IMG/VR virus record: IMGVR_UViG_3300035130_000173
Coordinates: 1-46,218 of that record
Source: a virus
Reading direction: 5' to 3' (one strand)
Length of the DNA: 46,218 nt
The notes beneath the pieces are model-generated. The model ran no database searches and was not told where the DNA came from. It saw nothing but the letters and a program-made list of their open reading frames with translations. Numbering within the stretch: the first letter of the stretch is position 1; each line of letters opens with the position of its first letter. The position numbers were made by a program, and so were the translations under genes. Below, in pieces: positions 7,168-14,901 of the stretch.

Positions 7168-7653
7168 ATGACAACTAAAAATAATAAGGAGATTGTAATT
7201 GAGGAATTGAAAAAAGAATTACCTCTTTGTGATGAACGCGATAGACATTATCGTGATATACATATTGAATATATCGCTACCAATCTCCTATCAAAACTTA
7301 ATAAGCTGGATAGGGAGAATGTTGAGAAGATAATAGAACAGGAAATGGTTAAACATTATTTTGGTGCTATTTCTTTACCCATAGAAGAATGGATAGAAAT
7401 TACTGATACGCATCCTAAGGATTTAATGTTAAATATAACCAACCAAATCATTTCCCTTATACCAGAAGAAGGAGAAGTGATTACTGAACAAAAAGAATGT
7501 CAAATTGTCTGTCAATTGCATATTGAAACGGAATATCGCAAATATGATTATGAGGTTGAGAACGGAGAAATAATTGATTTTGTAAGTCTTAGTGGCAAAA
7601 AGATAAGAATAATACCTAAAATTAAGTTTAAAGAATTTAAAACAAAAACATAA
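7168..7653 (+). CDS. Hypothetical protein
   Basis: 161 residues from ATG at 7168, chosen because TAGGAG lies 5 bases upstream; an in-frame TTG at 7153 is less likely. The N-terminal half is helical and charged, the C-terminal half looks beta-rich (YDYEVENGEIIDFVSLSGKK). Unknown family. Confidence 0.55.
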   Translation: MTTKNNKEIVIEELKKELPLCDERDRHYRDIHIEYIATNLLSKLNKLDRENVEKIIEQEMVKHYFGAISLPIEEWIEITDTHPKDLMLNITNQIISLIPEEGEVITEQKECQIVCQLHIETEYRKYDYEVENGEIIDFVSLSGKKIRIIPKIKFKEFKTKT

Positions 7654-7671
7654 CGATAAGGGTGATAGGGA

Positions 7672-8148
7672 ATGAATAAATATTTTACAAAAGAGTATAT
7701 CAAAGAATGTGATTGTGGGGAGATACAAAATATTAAAAAGGATTATATAGAACAAGGTAATTGGGTATATTCAGATTTTCATAAGGAAGCAACATTTATA
7801 AAAAAGATTGTAGGGGTTGGTAGTGATAAAAAATGGTACACAGCCAATTATGAATTATATTTTAATGATGAATTAAAATCCAAAATAAATAGAGTTAGAA
7901 GTGAATTAATCTGGCTACCCACGGGAGACCAATTAGAGCAAATTCTATTTGAGCAGGAATTAGAAAGAGAATTGAAAATAACTATAAATATTAGTCAATA
8001 TGTAACAACCATAGATATTGGGGTTTTGCATGTATATGGTACAGAAATTCAAGATACCCAAAGACACCGTGATTCAAAAATGGCAAAGCTTTTAGCATTA
8101 AAATCAATAATAAAGAATGATTTTAAATATGAGCCACCAGATTATTAA
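7672..8148 (+). CDS. Hypothetical protein
   Basis: 158 residues. CDCGEIQNI near the N-terminus carries a Cys pair; the middle has KWYTANYELYFND and IWLPTGDQLEQIL, typical of small conserved phage early proteins of unknown role. Weak ribosome site (GGGTGATAGGG). Confidence 0.55.
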   Translation: MNKYFTKEYIKECDCGEIQNIKKDYIEQGNWVYSDFHKEATFIKKIVGVGSDKKWYTANYELYFNDELKSKINRVRSELIWLPTGDQLEQILFEQELERELKITINISQYVTTIDIGVLHVYGTEIQDTQRHRDSKMAKLLALKSIIKNDFKYEPPDY

Positions 8149-8175
8149 TAAAACTACTAAAGGAGCTAATTAAAA

Positions 8176-8355
8176 ATGGGAAATAAATATGATAAAGCAA
8201 TTGAAGTTTTGAATTGGCGATTATATGCCTTAAAGGAAAAAGTGGCACGAATAGAAAATTACGCACCCGAATATGGACAAGATTTATCTAAAGAAATATT
8301 AGAGATTAAAGAACTAAAATCTGCAATCAAAATACTTGAAAGAGAGGGGAAATGA
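8176..8355 (+). CDS. Small helical protein
   Basis: A 59-residue charged protein that is probably all helical or coiled coil (heptad-like Leu/Ile spacing). AAGGAGC is the ribosome site; the stop overlaps the next ATG (ATGA). Confidence 0.5.
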   Translation: MGNKYDKAIEVLNWRLYALKEKVARIENYAPEYGQDLSKEILEIKELKSAIKILEREGK

Positions 8356-8507
8356 AGACATATAAATTGGCAGAATTAGAAATAAAATACAATGAACTCA
8401 TAGGAGAAATTAAAACAGTCATAAATTTCGATTATGACAGCATGGGAGATTTAAAGTATGATTTAAATATTATTTTAGAGGAATTTGAGGAATCCAATGA
8501 AAAATAA
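8352..8507 (+). CDS. Small acidic protein
   Basis: A 51-residue acidic protein (IILEEFEESNEK at the end). Overlaps both neighbours, consistent with translational coupling. Family unknown. Confidence 0.45.
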   Translation: MKTYKLAELEIKYNELIGEIKTVINFDYDSMGDLKYDLNIILEEFEESNEK

Positions 8508-9003
8508 AAATATTAAAGATAAGGATATTGAGGGGATAAAAGCAAAGCCCTTGAAATGGGTAAAGGTTAAACCACCAGAATGTTTTGAGGATTGGTCACA
8601 TAATGCAAAGATAGAAGTCTTAAAACTTAATAATGAATCCGCTTATTATCAAGTTCATCAAATGCATGGATATGAGATAAGGGCAAGTTTTTGGTGTGGT
8701 AATAAAGGAATGGATATAGGCGATAGCTTTAAAGAATATTCTTCTTTACGGGAGGCAAAAAACGCTTGTCAAAATCATTATGATAGAGTAATTAAAGAAA
8801 ATATAGACAAAGAAATCCTATCCAAGCTAAAAGAAAATGAGATAGTGCTGGCAGAGGGGAGAGTAGAATATAACGAGATAGCCGATAGCCACATAATAGA
8901 TTGTCTTGAAATTCATGCTGATAATAATGTAACTTATAAAAAATTTATGAGGTTGGAAAATCAGAAAATCCGACTAAAAGCAGAGGTGATTGAAGATGAT
9001 TAG
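8497..9003 (+). CDS. Hypothetical protein
   Basis: 168 residues from ATG at 8497 with GAGGAA upstream. It has an alpha/beta look with ASFWCGNKGMDIGDSF and YSSLREAKNACQNHYDRVI, the latter like the helix after a strand in small phage DUFs. No family assigned. Overlaps the upstream and downstream genes by a few bases. Confidence 0.55.
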   Translation: MKNKNIKDKDIEGIKAKPLKWVKVKPPECFEDWSHNAKIEVLKLNNESAYYQVHQMHGYEIRASFWCGNKGMDIGDSFKEYSSLREAKNACQNHYDRVIKENIDKEILSKLKENEIVLAEGRVEYNEIADSHIIDCLEIHADNNVTYKKFMRLENQKIRLKAEVIEDD

Positions 9004-9175
9004 AATTTGGAAATGCCCACGTTGCGGAAAAGAAACATCTGGAAGTTACAGTTATGGTGGTTGTCGCATGGCTATTTGTTGGGATTGTCAAGATGAAGAT
9101 AATAAAGAGCTGGTGAAAAGGGATAATCCCAAATATGAAAAAGAATTAATTGAAAGAATTAGAAAGGAACAATAA
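8996..9175 (+). CDS. Small zinc-finger protein
   Basis: 59 residues from ATG at 8996. CPRC (7-10) and CWDC (about 28-31) make a four-cysteine zinc site with an additional Cys in GGCRM, followed by a charged helix. It overlaps the upstream gene by 8 bases and the stop overlaps the next ATG. Unknown role, likely nucleic-acid or protein binding. Confidence 0.6.
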   Translation: MIRIWKCPRCGKETSGSYSYGGCRMAICWDCQDEDNKELVKRDNPKYEKELIERIRKEQ

Positions 9176-9471
9176 TGACAAATAAAGAGAAAATGTATTT
9201 GGTGAGTGAAGGGGAATTAGAATATCTACTTAATTATATCTCTAATGAGGGTACTCAAAAAATGATTAAATCTCTTATAAAATCCAAAACCCCAGCAAAG
9301 GTTATTGTGAGTGGAAAGGTTGGGTATATAACACTAAAAAGTATTGATAGAACACATTATGAAGTTTTTAATATTGGCGAAGCTTCTTTTAATGGGGTAA
9401 TAAAGGAAATATTAGAAGGATACAAAAACAAATCAGGCACTCTCTTTTGGGTGCAGGATAAGGAGGAATAG
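9175..9471 (+). CDS. Cassette gene A, copy 2 (hypothetical)
   Basis: A 98-residue paralogue of 5003-5290: same start (MTNKEKMYL) and same end (KSGTLFWVQDKEE), different centre (RTHYEVFNIGEASFNGVIKE). The near-identical DNA at both ends suggests recombination exchanging cores between fixed borders. Function unknown. Confidence 0.6.
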   Translation: MTNKEKMYLVSEGELEYLLNYISNEGTQKMIKSLIKSKTPAKVIVSGKVGYITLKSIDRTHYEVFNIGEASFNGVIKEILEGYKNKSGTLFWVQDKEE

Positions 9472-9681
9472 ATGGATAAAAAATTAAAATTTTATGCTAT
9501 TTCTGCACTCGTTGATATTCGCGATTTAATAACAGCTGAATCAGAAGATAAAGCGAAAGAACTATATGAGAAATATTTAATACTAAATAATCATCATGTG
9601 ATGAGTATTTCAGTTTTTGCAGATTATAATAAGGAAATGACAAAGAAATATTGTTTAAAAACCAAAAAGAAAGGTAAATAA
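9472..9681 (+). CDS. Cassette gene B, copy 2 (hypothetical)
   Basis: 69 residues starting right after gene A. The C-terminus LKTKKKGK matches copy 1, and the surrounding DNA (TTAAAAACCAAAAAGAAAGG) is identical. The body (SALVDIRDLITAESEDKAKELYEKY) resembles small alpha/beta phage proteins and does not match copy 1. Confidence 0.55.
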   Translation: MDKKLKFYAISALVDIRDLITAESEDKAKELYEKYLILNNHHVMSISVFADYNKEMTKKYCLKTKKKGK

Positions 9682-9845
9682 TGGAGATAAATTACCCAAT
9701 CCATATTTTGAAAAAAGAATTTGTTAGATTGGGACAAGTGTATTCACCCAGAGAATTGGGGAAAAGTTTAAGTTGGATTAAAAAACGTAAAGCCGAAATT
9801 CTAAAAGCCATAAAAGTATTAGAAGAAAATAACAATACCAGATGA
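9681..9845 (+). CDS. Cassette gene C, copy 2 (hypothetical, helical)
   Basis: A 54-residue basic protein starting MEIN like copy 1 and then diverging (LSWIKKRKAEILKAIKVL). It may be a small DNA-binding helix bundle. Overlaps gene B (TAATG) and the HNH gene (ATGA). Confidence 0.5.
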   Translation: MEINYPIHILKKEFVRLGQVYSPRELGKSLSWIKKRKAEILKAIKVLEENNNTR

Positions 9846-10213
9846 AAACAAAGACAAAAAGTAGAAAATATTTAAAAAGAAAAGCAGATCGCCTTTGGTC
9901 TGAAATAATAAAAAGTAAAGGCAGATGTGAGATGTGCGGAAAACCAGCAAATAATCCTCATCATATAGTAGGTCGTAGAAATCATGCTCTCAGGTGGGAT
10001 ATACGCAATGGCTGTCTTTTATGTGCAAATTGTCATACATTCTCAAAATTCAGTGCACACCAAGACCCCATAGGGTTTCTGGAATGGTTTAAAATAGTTA
10101 GAAATGATGATTATGAGTATTTGCTTTCTAAGAGGAATGAAGTCTGGGATAAGGATTATGACAAAGTTATTAAGGATTTGGAGGAGGTGAAGAATGAAAT
10201 TATATCAACTTAG
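9842..10213 (+). CDS. HNH/NinG-like nuclease
   Basis: 123 residues. An HNH-type zinc nuclease core is clear: CEMCG (about 31-35), NPHHIVGRRN (catalytic His pair), and CLLCANCH (about 59-66), in a layout like lambda NinG/Rap recombination endonucleases. Such proteins resolve recombination intermediates. Its place in the early arc, apart from the packaging HNH at 12002, supports a recombination role. It overlaps the next gene by 20 bases. Confidence 0.7.
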   Translation: MKTKTKSRKYLKRKADRLWSEIIKSKGRCEMCGKPANNPHHIVGRRNHALRWDIRNGCLLCANCHTFSKFSAHQDPIGFLEWFKIVRNDDYEYLLSKRNEVWDKDYDKVIKDLEEVKNEIIST

Positions 10214-10412
10214 AGAATTTATAGAAAATGCAGTTATGAGAGATATTGAAGAAAGCGATTTTAGAATTGGTGGAGTAATAAATGATAAAATTGATAAAAG
10301 AATAAGGCCGGTTTTGACAAAAATTCTACAGAGACTTGCTAAATTAGAAAAGTTGGCCAATGCAGATGATTATGAATATAAAAGAGAAACAAAGTTAGTC
10401 AAGAAAAAATGA
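10194..10412 (+). CDS. Small helical protein
   Basis: A 72-residue protein with a strong ribosome site (GGAGGTG) and a helical central segment (PVLTKILQRLAKLEKLA). Basic C-terminus. It ends a long run of overlapping early genes. Unknown. Confidence 0.5.
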   Translation: MKLYQLREFIENAVMRDIEESDFRIGGVINDKIDKRIRPVLTKILQRLAKLEKLANADDYEYKRETKLVKKK

Positions 10413-10441
10413 AAACAAAAAATAACTAAAAACTCACCCTC

Positions 10442-10469
10442 TTGACTCTTTACTCAAATATGCTATATT
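10442..10469 (+). promoter_or_regulatory. Sigma70-type promoter for a leaderless transcript
   Basis: TTGACT (10442-10447), 16-base spacer, and an extended -10 TGC-TATATT (TATATT 10464-10469). The GTG of the next gene begins 7 bases after the -10 box with no ribosome site, so transcription would start at or next to the start codon. Confidence 0.75.
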
Positions 10470-10476
10470 ACACTTA

Positions 10477-10632
10477 GTGGAAACCATAACTGAACAGTTG
10501 CACAAGATTATAGACAAGCTGGAAGATGAAATAAACGAGCATAGGTTTTGTACCCTTATTTTCAAAATAAAAGAAGGGGAATTTGTGAGGTTTGAGAAGG
10601 AATTTTCGGTTAATAGGGATGAGATGAAATGA
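10477..10632 (+). CDS. Small protein from a leaderless promoter
   Basis: A 51-residue protein starting with GTG directly downstream of a good promoter and lacking any upstream Shine-Dalgarno. Sequence features: helix DKLEDEINE, then a small beta hairpin (TLIFKIKEGEFVRFEKEF). Its stop overlaps the YopX gene ATG. Unknown family. Confidence 0.6.
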   Translation: METITEQLHKIIDKLEDEINEHRFCTLIFKIKEGEFVRFEKEFSVNRDEMK

Positions 10633-11114
10633 GAGAAATTAAATTTAGAATGTTTAGTAAAAAATTATCCCATATGTTTTATGACCAAGACAATGAAAAT
10701 GAGTCCTATCTATGGGATATGAAAAATAATGTAACTGGCGGAAAAATAGAAAATGATATTGATAATATCTTCATGCAATATACGGGACTTAAAGATAAAA
10801 ATAATAAAGAGATTTATGAAGGGGATATAGTAAAAAGACAATGTGTTCAATGTTATTTTTTACATATTGTCAAATTTGGCGAGTACCAAAATAGTGCTGA
10901 CTTTGATTCTGTAGATTATCTTTTTGGTGTGGGGTGGTATGTAGAAGAATATGCAAGTTATTTTGATTTTAGGGGTGAATTAGTAATATCAAAACATAAA
11001 AAAATAGAACCCCTTAGCCATCATGGAAGCAATTATAAGTCCCCAAGTCCCACGGGAATAGAAGTCATCGGCAACATCTATGAAAATCCAGAATTATTAA
11101 AAAAAATGAAATAA
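10629..11114 (+). CDS. YopX-family protein, paralogue 1
   Basis: 161 residues with the YopX signature: MREIKFR at the N-terminus, QYTGLKDKNNKEIYEGDIV in the middle and EVIGNIYENPELL at the C-terminus. YopX proteins are common in Gram-positive phages; their function is not established. A diverged paralogue is at 44432-44899. It ends an operon closed by the terminator at 11159. Confidence 0.8.
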   Translation: MREIKFRMFSKKLSHMFYDQDNENESYLWDMKNNVTGGKIENDIDNIFMQYTGLKDKNNKEIYEGDIVKRQCVQCYFLHIVKFGEYQNSADFDSVDYLFGVGWYVEEYASYFDFRGELVISKHKKIEPLSHHGSNYKSPSPTGIEVIGNIYENPELLKKMK

Positions 11115-11158
11115 ACTTAATCTAACAACTTAATATTATCCTTGAATTTGCACAATTA

Positions 11159-11191
11159 GGGATTACGGCTAATAGCTGTAGTCCCTTTTTT
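11159..11191 (+). terminator. Rho-independent terminator
   Basis: An 11-bp stem (GGGATTACGGC 11159-11169 with GCTGTAGTCCC 11175-11185, two G-U pairs), 5-base loop, followed by six T. It closes the operon 10477-11114. Confidence 0.85.
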
Positions 11192-11194
11192 ATT

Positions 11195-11371
11195 ATGGAA
11201 AACAAGTACAAATTAATAAGCTTTTTAGATGATGTAAGCTTAAAGACCTTAAACGAGATAGCAAAAAGGGCAGGGATTAAGTATATCATCAAAAAGAAGA
11301 AACTTAGGACATCAGAGAAGATTAACTATAAGAAGCTTATGGAAACTCCGCCAGGGTTTGGTGATAAATGA
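11195..11371 (+). CDS. Small basic hypothetical protein
   Basis: A 58-residue protein with ATG only 4 bases after the terminator T-run and no ribosome site, so it may depend on read-through or be expressed weakly. LKTLNEIAKRAGIKYIIKKKK could be a small DNA-binding helix pair. Stop overlaps the next ATG (ATGA). Confidence 0.5.
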   Translation: MENKYKLISFLDDVSLKTLNEIAKRAGIKYIIKKKKLRTSEKINYKKLMETPPGFGDK

Positions 11372-11613
11372 GAAAACCCATACCAAAAGCATTAAGACCG
11401 CTTATAAGGGATATGCAGTTTCTAATAGAGCTTGTAGAAGACCCACGGAAAGCAGGTTCTATTGCCCTTATAAAGAAAATAAAAGGTGAAAGCAGAATAC
11501 CGACAAACGAGTATTATGATGATTTACTACATGATATAGAAGATGACATAAAATATACCCACTGGAAGCTAAGGAAAGGATTAGGATTTAAGCTTCCGGA
11601 TGGGTTAAAGTAA
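11368..11613 (+). CDS. Hypothetical protein
   Basis: An 81-residue charged protein (RKPIPKALRPLIRDM; HDIEDDIKYTHWKLRKGLG) with no recognised domain; probably helical. Couples to the upstream gene by overlap. Confidence 0.5.
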   Translation: MRKPIPKALRPLIRDMQFLIELVEDPRKAGSIALIKKIKGESRIPTNEYYDDLLHDIEDDIKYTHWKLRKGLGFKLPDGLK

Positions 11614-11624
11614 GGAGGTGAAAA

Positions 11625-11903
11625 ATGAAGAAGATAAAGAAATTATTTTGGTTATTAAATAGAAAATTATCAGATAAAATATTTAAATTTAAAGTAGAAA
11701 AGATTTATGGATTGGAAAAGAATGGTAGATATATTTTTGTTGTAACCACCAATAGACCCATAAATAATAGAATGTATGAATTTCTTAAGAAAGCTTTTGA
11801 GAGAGAAAATAAGAGGTTATTAAAAAATATGGAGATAATTTCAGAGTTTATAATTTTAGACAATGGGTTGGATATTAAAATTATATCAAATAAAACATCT
11901 TGA
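11625..11903 (+). CDS. Hypothetical protein
   Basis: 92 residues with a good ribosome site (AAGGAGGTG). Basic N-terminus, a strand YIFVVTTNRPINN followed by a helix, resembling small alpha/beta phage proteins. Last gene before the packaging module; its end overlaps the upstream elements of the next promoter. Confidence 0.5.
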   Translation: MKKIKKLFWLLNRKLSDKIFKFKVEKIYGLEKNGRYIFVVTTNRPINNRMYEFLKKAFERENKRLLKNMEIISEFIILDNGLDIKIISNKTS

Positions 11904-11909
11904 CAAAAC

Positions 11910-11938
11910 TTGCAATTTAATAAGAAATGTGCTATTTT
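11910..11938 (+). promoter_or_regulatory. Promoter before the packaging operon
   Basis: TTGCAA (11910-11915), 17-base spacer ending TGTGC, and TATTTT (11933-11938). A second -35-like TTGACA lies one helical turn further upstream (11900-11905). Five bases after the -10 is an ATG opening a 6-codon frame (MIRIVS), and a terminator follows, so this is a leader with possible attenuation of the late genes. Confidence 0.5.
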
Positions 11939-11962
11939 CCAGTATGATTAGAATTGTCAGTT

Positions 11963-11985
11963 GAGTCAGGAATGGCTCTTTTTTT
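11963..11985 (+). terminator. Terminator/attenuator in the late leader
   Basis: A 5-bp stem (GAGTC 11963-11967 with GGCTC 11974-11978), 6-base loop, and seven T (11979-11985). It ends a very short transcript from the promoter at 11910 unless antitermination occurs, and it stands directly before the HNH-terminase operon. Confidence 0.65.
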
Positions 11986-12001
11986 ATGCCCAAATATCTA
12001 A

Positions 12002-12301
12002 ATGCCATACAAAAACCTCAAAAACTGCATGTATCCAGGCTGTAAGAACCTTGTCAGTAGTGGTAGATATTGTCATATCCATAGGGTAAATACACAGAAG
12101 TACAGAAATGATAAGAAATGGAAAGAGCTAAGAGAACAAGTACTGCAAGAAGAACCGATATGCAGGATATGCGGAATTAGACCAAGCACGCAGGTTGACC
12201 ACATTATACCGTTACCAGAAGGAGCTAACGAGAGGTATAACTTGCAGGGACTATGTAAGAAGTGCCATAGTGCAAAGACGCGTAGGGAAGTGTCAAGATG
12301 A
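12002..12301 (+). CDS. HNH endonuclease of the packaging module
   Basis: 99 residues. An N-terminal C-C-C-H zinc knuckle (CMYPGC ... YCHIH) precedes the HNH core CRICGI (46-51 approximately), QVDHIIPL (the catalytic DH), and LCKKCHSAKT. HNH proteins next to TerS are needed for cos cleavage in many HK97-like phages, working with the large terminase. The ATG has no ribosome site; the gene lies 17 bases after a terminator. The stop overlaps the next start. Confidence 0.85.
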   Translation: MPYKNLKNCMYPGCKNLVSSGRYCHIHRVNTQKYRNDKKWKELREQVLQEEPICRICGIRPSTQVDHIIPLPEGANERYNLQGLCKKCHSAKTRREVSR

Positions 12302-12429
12302 ATGATATAAAAGAGAAAATAGAAGAATTAAAGAGACGTATACTATATGGCGAGGTTGCAGATGATGAGGAGAGGCTGTTTATAATTAATGAGATTACTG
12401 ATTTGCAGATGAGATTGTATGAGAATTAG
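12298..12429 (+). CDS. Small helical protein
   Basis: A 43-residue acidic helical protein (NDIKEKIEELKRRILYGEVADDEERLFIINEI), starting with the ATGA overlap of the HNH stop. Similar short helical ORFs are common between HNH and TerS. Function unknown. Confidence 0.5.
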   Translation: MNDIKEKIEELKRRILYGEVADDEERLFIINEITDLQMRLYEN

Positions 12430-12534
12430 GCAAGCAATGGGCAGGGCGGGTCAAATCTCTAAAGACCCCCGTAATTGCAATGCGCGCCAGTATCGCTCTA
12501 TAAATCGCGAAATGAACTAAAATTAACAAATTAA
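12430..12534 (+). other. Probable cos / packaging site region
   Basis: A non-coding 105-base gap between HNH and terS, markedly GC-richer than its flanks (12440-12500). It holds an inverted repeat GGGTC/GACCC (12448-12452, 12464-12468), the palindrome ATTGCAAT (12474-12481) and TGCGCGCC. In cos phages with an adjacent HNH gene the cos site lies exactly here. The assignment is by position and composition; the nick sites cannot be read. Confidence 0.5.
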
Positions 12535-12729
12535 ATGGAAAAAATATCTTTTATCGCGTCATTATCCCCAATACAATCAGCAATTAAGATTTCAGGTGAT
12601 GGTAATGGTGCAAGAGTACAACTTGAAATACCGCAAAGTGAATTAGCATCAATAATCAAACTTCAATTACTTACAAATCAAGCTTTCAGGGTAATAATAG
12701 AGCCAGGAGAGGAAAATGGGTACAGGTAG
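12535..12729 (+). CDS. Small conserved phage protein next to terS
   Basis: 64 residues. ISFIASLSPIQSAIKISGDG followed by VQLEIPQSELASIIKL matches a small protein often found just before terS in Gram-positive phages; function unknown. No ribosome site is visible before the ATG. It overlaps terS by 14 bases. Confidence 0.6.
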   Translation: MEKISFIASLSPIQSAIKISGDGNGARVQLEIPQSELASIIKLQLLTNQAFRVIIEPGEENGYR

Positions 12730-13198
12730 GAAGCCAAAACCCACATATTTAAAAATTTTAGAAGGAAATCCAGGTAAAAGGCCATTAAATGACAATGAAC
12801 CAATACCACCCAAAGAAATGCCCGATTGCCCCAGCTATATAAGGGAAGATCGCATAGCAAGTAAAGAATGGGATAGAATCGTGCCAATATTGTATGATCT
12901 AAACCTACTTACAAGAATCGATAGGTCCATTATCGAACTCTATTGCGTAAATTATGCACTTTTTGTCTGGGCCAATGAAGATATAAAAAAACATGGCCAT
13001 ATAATCAATACCCGCTACGGACAAAAAGCAAATCCAGCAGTTACTATGGCGAGGGAAGCAGCAAAGATAATAAAAGCATGTGCGGTTGAATTTGGCTGTA
13101 CACCGTCTTCCAGAAGCAGGTTAAAAGTGCCTAAGAATAAAGAAGAAGATGACCCGATGGAAGAATTACTCTCATCGGTGGGAAATAACAAAAATTAA
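12716..13198 (+). CDS. terS: Terminase small subunit, P27 family
   Basis: 160 residues starting GTGRKPKPTYLKILEGNPGK, the diagnostic start of P27-type small terminases, followed by DCPSYIREDRIASKEWDRIV and TMAREAAKIIKACAVEFGCT. It binds the packaging site and delivers DNA to TerL. GGAGAGG is the ribosome site. The stop abuts the terL ATG. Confidence 0.9.
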   Translation: MGTGRKPKPTYLKILEGNPGKRPLNDNEPIPPKEMPDCPSYIREDRIASKEWDRIVPILYDLNLLTRIDRSIIELYCVNYALFVWANEDIKKHGHIINTRYGQKANPAVTMAREAAKIIKACAVEFGCTPSSRSRLKVPKNKEEDDPMEELLSSVGNNKN

Positions 13199-14734
13199 AT
13201 GTATGATGCAAAAAGAGCTCAGCACGCTATTAAATTTATACAAAGTCTTAAACACACTAAGGGAAAATGGGCCGGAAAGCCTTTTGTTCTTTTAAAATGG
13301 CAGAGAGTCCTTATAAAAAAGCTGTTCGGGACCATTAATGAAAAAGGAAATCGCATATACAGAAAATGCTATGTAGAGATACCCAAAAAAAATGGTAAAT
13401 CAGAACTTGGGGCTGCTATTGCACTTTATCTGCTTTTTGCCGATAGCGAGATGGGGGCCGAGATATATTCTGCTGCTGCGGATAGAGAACAGGCTTCAAT
13501 TGTCTTTAATATAGCAGCACAGATGGTAAGGATGACTCCCGCACTTCTAAAAAGGTGCAATATCATAGACAGTAGGAAGCGCATAGTGATTTATGCGACT
13601 GGTAGTTTTTATCAAGTCCTTTCAGCAGATGTAAAGACAAAACACGGGTTTAATACTCATGGTATAATATTCGATGAACTACATGCACAGCCAAACCGCG
13701 ATTTATGGGATGTACTGACCGAGGGAGCTGGAGACGCCCGTGAACAGCCGCTTATCTTTGCAATCACTACGGCGGGTTATGACAAGAATTCCATTTGTTA
13801 TGAAGTACGGGATTATGCTTTAAAGGTCTCAAAGCACATTATAAAAGACAGGCACTTTCTTTCCATGATATACAGCCTGGATGAAAAAGCCAACTGGCAG
13901 GATGAAAAAAACTGGAGGAAGGTAAATCCGAGCCTGGACCGGATACTTGATATTGATAGGATTAGGCAGGCTTATAACGAAGCAAAGGAGATGCCCGCCA
14001 AAATCAATCTTTTCAGGAGACTCCGGTTATGTCAGTGGACCAGTCAAGAAACTAAATGGATGCCTATTGAAAAATGGGATGCTTCAAAAGGAGGAATAAA
14101 TCCAGAAGAACTTAAGGGAAAAATTTGTTATGGTGGTCTTGACCTTTCGAGCACGGTGGATATATCTGCTTTTGTTCTTGTATTTCCAATTGAAGGCAAT
14201 TACAAGGTACTGACAAATTTTTTTATTCCTGCTGATAATATCGAGCAGAGAGTAAGGAAAGACAAAGTACCCTATGATTTATGGGTGCAGCAGGGTTATA
14301 TCATAACCACGCCAGGCAATGTAATTGATTATAAATTTATCGAAGACACAATTGACAGGTTGGCCACAGATTACGAGATTGAAGAAATTGCCTATGACCC
14401 CTGGAACGCTACCATGCTCACCCAAAGAATTGCAGAAAAGGGCATGACTATGGTAGAGGTCCGTCAGGGTTTTGCTTCTATGTCAGCACCTACAAAACAA
14501 TTAGAAGCATTAATACTACAGAAGAAAATCCACCACGGGGATAATCCGGTACTCAGGTGGATGTTTGATAATATCATGTTAAGAAATGATGCAAATGAAA
14601 ACATAAAACCGGACAAGGAAAAATCAAAAGAAAAAATAGATGGTATTATAGCCCTTATTCTTGCAGTTTCAAGGGCAATGGTAAATGAAGATAGCCATTC
14701 TGTTTATGAGACAAGGGGAATTATAACTATTTGA
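13199..14734 (+). CDS. terL: Terminase large subunit
   Basis: 511 residues. The ATPase has a Walker A-type loop VEIPKKNGKSELGA (about 59-72) and Walker B IIFDELHAQ (156-164). The C-terminal nuclease has its acidic residues in GGLDLSSTVDISAF (about residue 318) and YDPWNATM. The family is the YmfN/HK97-like terminases used with P27 TerS. It pumps DNA into proheads and cuts concatemers, here probably together with the upstream HNH protein. Length is normal. Confidence 0.95.
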   Translation: MYDAKRAQHAIKFIQSLKHTKGKWAGKPFVLLKWQRVLIKKLFGTINEKGNRIYRKCYVEIPKKNGKSELGAAIALYLLFADSEMGAEIYSAAADREQASIVFNIAAQMVRMTPALLKRCNIIDSRKRIVIYATGSFYQVLSADVKTKHGFNTHGIIFDELHAQPNRDLWDVLTEGAGDAREQPLIFAITTAGYDKNSICYEVRDYALKVSKHIIKDRHFLSMIYSLDEKANWQDEKNWRKVNPSLDRILDIDRIRQAYNEAKEMPAKINLFRRLRLCQWTSQETKWMPIEKWDASKGGINPEELKGKICYGGLDLSSTVDISAFVLVFPIEGNYKVLTNFFIPADNIEQRVRKDKVPYDLWVQQGYIITTPGNVIDYKFIEDTIDRLATDYEIEEIAYDPWNATMLTQRIAEKGMTMVEVRQGFASMSAPTKQLEALILQKKIHHGDNPVLRWMFDNIMLRNDANENIKPDKEKSKEKIDGIIALILAVSRAMVNEDSHSVYETRGIITI

Positions 14735-14901
14735 AAAATAAATTAAAAACATTCAAAAACAATTTAAAGGATAAATTTGGCCTTAGGGATTTTATAATAC
14801 TTTTAGGTATGGGAGTACTATTTTATGGTATATGGCTTATTTATCCACCAGCGGCCTATATTGCTTCTGGTATTGGTTTTATCTACTTAGGAGTTAGATA
14901 A
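14731..14901 (+). CDS. Small two-helix membrane protein before the portal
   Basis: 56 residues from TTG overlapping the terL stop (TTGA); its stop overlaps the portal ATG (TAATG). A basic N-terminus precedes two hydrophobic helices (FIILLGMGVLFYGIWLIY and AAYIASGIGFIYLGV). Small membrane proteins between terminase and portal are seen in related phages; role unknown. Confidence 0.6.
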   Translation: MKNKLKTFKNNLKDKFGLRDFIILLGMGVLFYGIWLIYPPAAYIASGIGFIYLGVR

